Shown: piece after piece, positions 63,346 through 64,000 of the stretch
Layout: each line of letters opens with the position of its first letter
How positions within the stretch are numbered: position 1 is the stretch's first letter
Assembly: GCA_963729445.1 (NCBI GenBank)
Contig: CAVSNU010000005.1
Location: forward strand, 744,001 to 808,000
Length of the DNA stretch: 64,000 nucleotides
Direction: 5' to 3'
Source of the DNA: JACCZH01 sp963729445
GTDB taxonomy: Bacteria > Chloroflexota > Chloroflexia > Thermomicrobiales > CFX8
The notes under the pieces: model-generated
Seen by the model: the letters and a program-made list of their open reading frames with translations, nothing else
The model's database searches: none
What the model was told of the DNA's origin: nothing
Made by a program: the position numbers and the translations under genes

Positions 63346-63645
63346 ATGGCACTCAAAAAGAACGTGTCCAAGACTGGACGCTCGTGTCGGGTAACGTTTA
63401 CGGCTCCGCCGATTGAGAACGCGGAGTCGATCTATCTCGTCGGTGATTTCAACAACTGGGACGAGACATCTCACCCACTTCAAAAGCGCAAAGACGGCCG
63501 GTTTTCTGGCACGGTCTCGCTGGAGGCGGGACGAGAGTATCGCTTCAGATACCTCGTCGGCGACGATCAGTGGGTCAACGATGACGCAGCCGACAGGTAT
63601 GTTTCCAATGAGTACGGCAGCGACGATTCGGTCGTGCAGGTGTAA
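63346..63645 (+). CDS. Isoamylase N-terminal/CBM48-like glycogen-binding domain protein
   Basis: A 99-residue protein formed almost entirely of one early-set (CBM48-like) beta domain: TFTAPPIENAESIYLVGDFN and NWDETSHPLQKRKDGRF, then YRFRYLVGDDQWVNDDAADR. The GDFNNW motif is the hallmark of glycogen-binding modules as in AMPK-beta and branching enzymes. No catalytic domain is attached. GAGGAGG precedes ATG 63346 by about 4 bases. It could bind glycogen or act as a partner of another protein. Confidence 0.88.
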   Translation: MALKKNVSKTGRSCRVTFTAPPIENAESIYLVGDFNNWDETSHPLQKRKDGRFSGTVSLEAGREYRFRYLVGDDQWVNDDAADRYVSNEYGSDDSVVQV

Positions 63646-64000
63646 CCATTCCTCGGGGCGGCGTTGCGTCCCTTGGAAAATGTGCCAATGATCGCGAGTG
63701 GTGATGCTGTCGCCACTCGTCTCTGTTTGTTGCATCTGCACTCTGTCATAGTCTCAGCAACTCCCATTGCTGACGTACTACTCCTGTTCCGGCCAGCTCT
63801 GGAACATGACCGGCAAGTGCCGGATGATGGAGTCTGCCCCTCCAGATGCCAACTGCTCATCTCGCAGGCACGACCACGAACCCCTCAATCATTCGGCTGA
63901 CTGACGACCGGATGTCCCTCACAACGATCGCCATCCAAAGCACCTCTAGGCGTGACTACTGGCGGCCGCTCCCTCAAGGCGACATAACATATGCCTCCCC
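63646..64000. other. Terminal gene-free stretch
   Basis: About 355 bases at the window end without a convincing gene on either strand. A gene may begin beyond 64000. Confidence 0.4.

Noticed and set aside
63181..63741. A 186-codon open frame opposite the CBM48 gene
   Set aside because: Shadow frame; the plus strand carries the conserved GDFNNW motif and a strong ribosome site.

Overview
The window is about 64 kb of GC-rich bacterial DNA, about 62% GC by eye. No rRNA, tRNA, CRISPR array, transposase or prophage gene was recognised. Gene content and style point to a chromosomal segment of a Chloroflexota bacterium, probably Thermomicrobia-like: a ParAB pair, an Hanks-type kinase without PASTA repeats, MacB/FtsX-type exporters with very large permeases, frequent GTG/TTG starts behind strong Shine-Dalgarno sequences, an FAD-dependent thymidylate synthase (ThyX), and many hairpin terminators. 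This placement is an inference without any database search.

Layout. 1-8.5 kb: the 3' part of a RecQ-type helicase, a membrane GAF-GGDEF protein, YihY, a Nudix hydrolase, a GNAT acetyltransferase, then parA-parB. 8.6-17.3 kb: a Ser/Thr kinase, a DUF1992 protein, fabD-fabF, ftsH with a VUT/YhhQ transporter, and an FdhD homologue without its cysteine pair. 17.4-23.8 kb: an HD nucleotidase, an MFS exporter, a HAD phosphatase, an AT-richer patch with an Abi/HEPN gene flanked by non-coding DNA, and an acetamidase/formamidase. 23.9-32.8 kb: an 851-residue double malic enzyme, a membrane-anchored sulfite-oxidase-type molybdoenzyme, a double-length ThyX with an apparent frameshift, an isochorismatase-like hydrolase, a CoxG-like protein and an acidic protein of unknown function. 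33.2-44.2 kb: a class III aminotransferase, a copper-chaperone-like protein, a macro-domain protein with a 33-residue membrane microprotein, and a MacB-like ABC operon with two ATPases, two giant permeases and the relic of a third. 44.2-50.8 kb: an Lrp/AsnC regulator with a peptide-type ABC transporter that has no local ATPase, and a Wzm/Wzt polysaccharide exporter. 50.9-64 kb: a serine beta-lactamase-like lipoprotein with two frameshifts, a lone receiver protein, a frameshifted MFS gene, a DUF2283-like protein, a SpoU methylase with an M20 peptidase, a methyltransferase with pyrD, an FAD oxidoreductase, a Rieske fusion protein, a DUF421 pair and a CBM48 protein.

The most notable signals are these. 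(i) A 12-bp palindrome, GTGTACGTACAC, is exact in front of thyX and the Abi gene and occurs at 10/12 in front of parA and the receiver gene, next to possible -10 boxes; it suggests a small shared regulon. (ii) The malic enzyme is a fused tandem duplication with one degenerate half. (iii) The Abi/HEPN gene has long flanking gene-free DNA with an RNA-like fold. (iv) The molybdenum-cofactor sulfur-transfer protein FdhD lacks its CxxC. (v) A Rieske domain is fused to a long His-rich helical region. (vi) Four apparent +1 frameshifts occur in three otherwise well-conserved genes, which may be consensus errors or recent decay.
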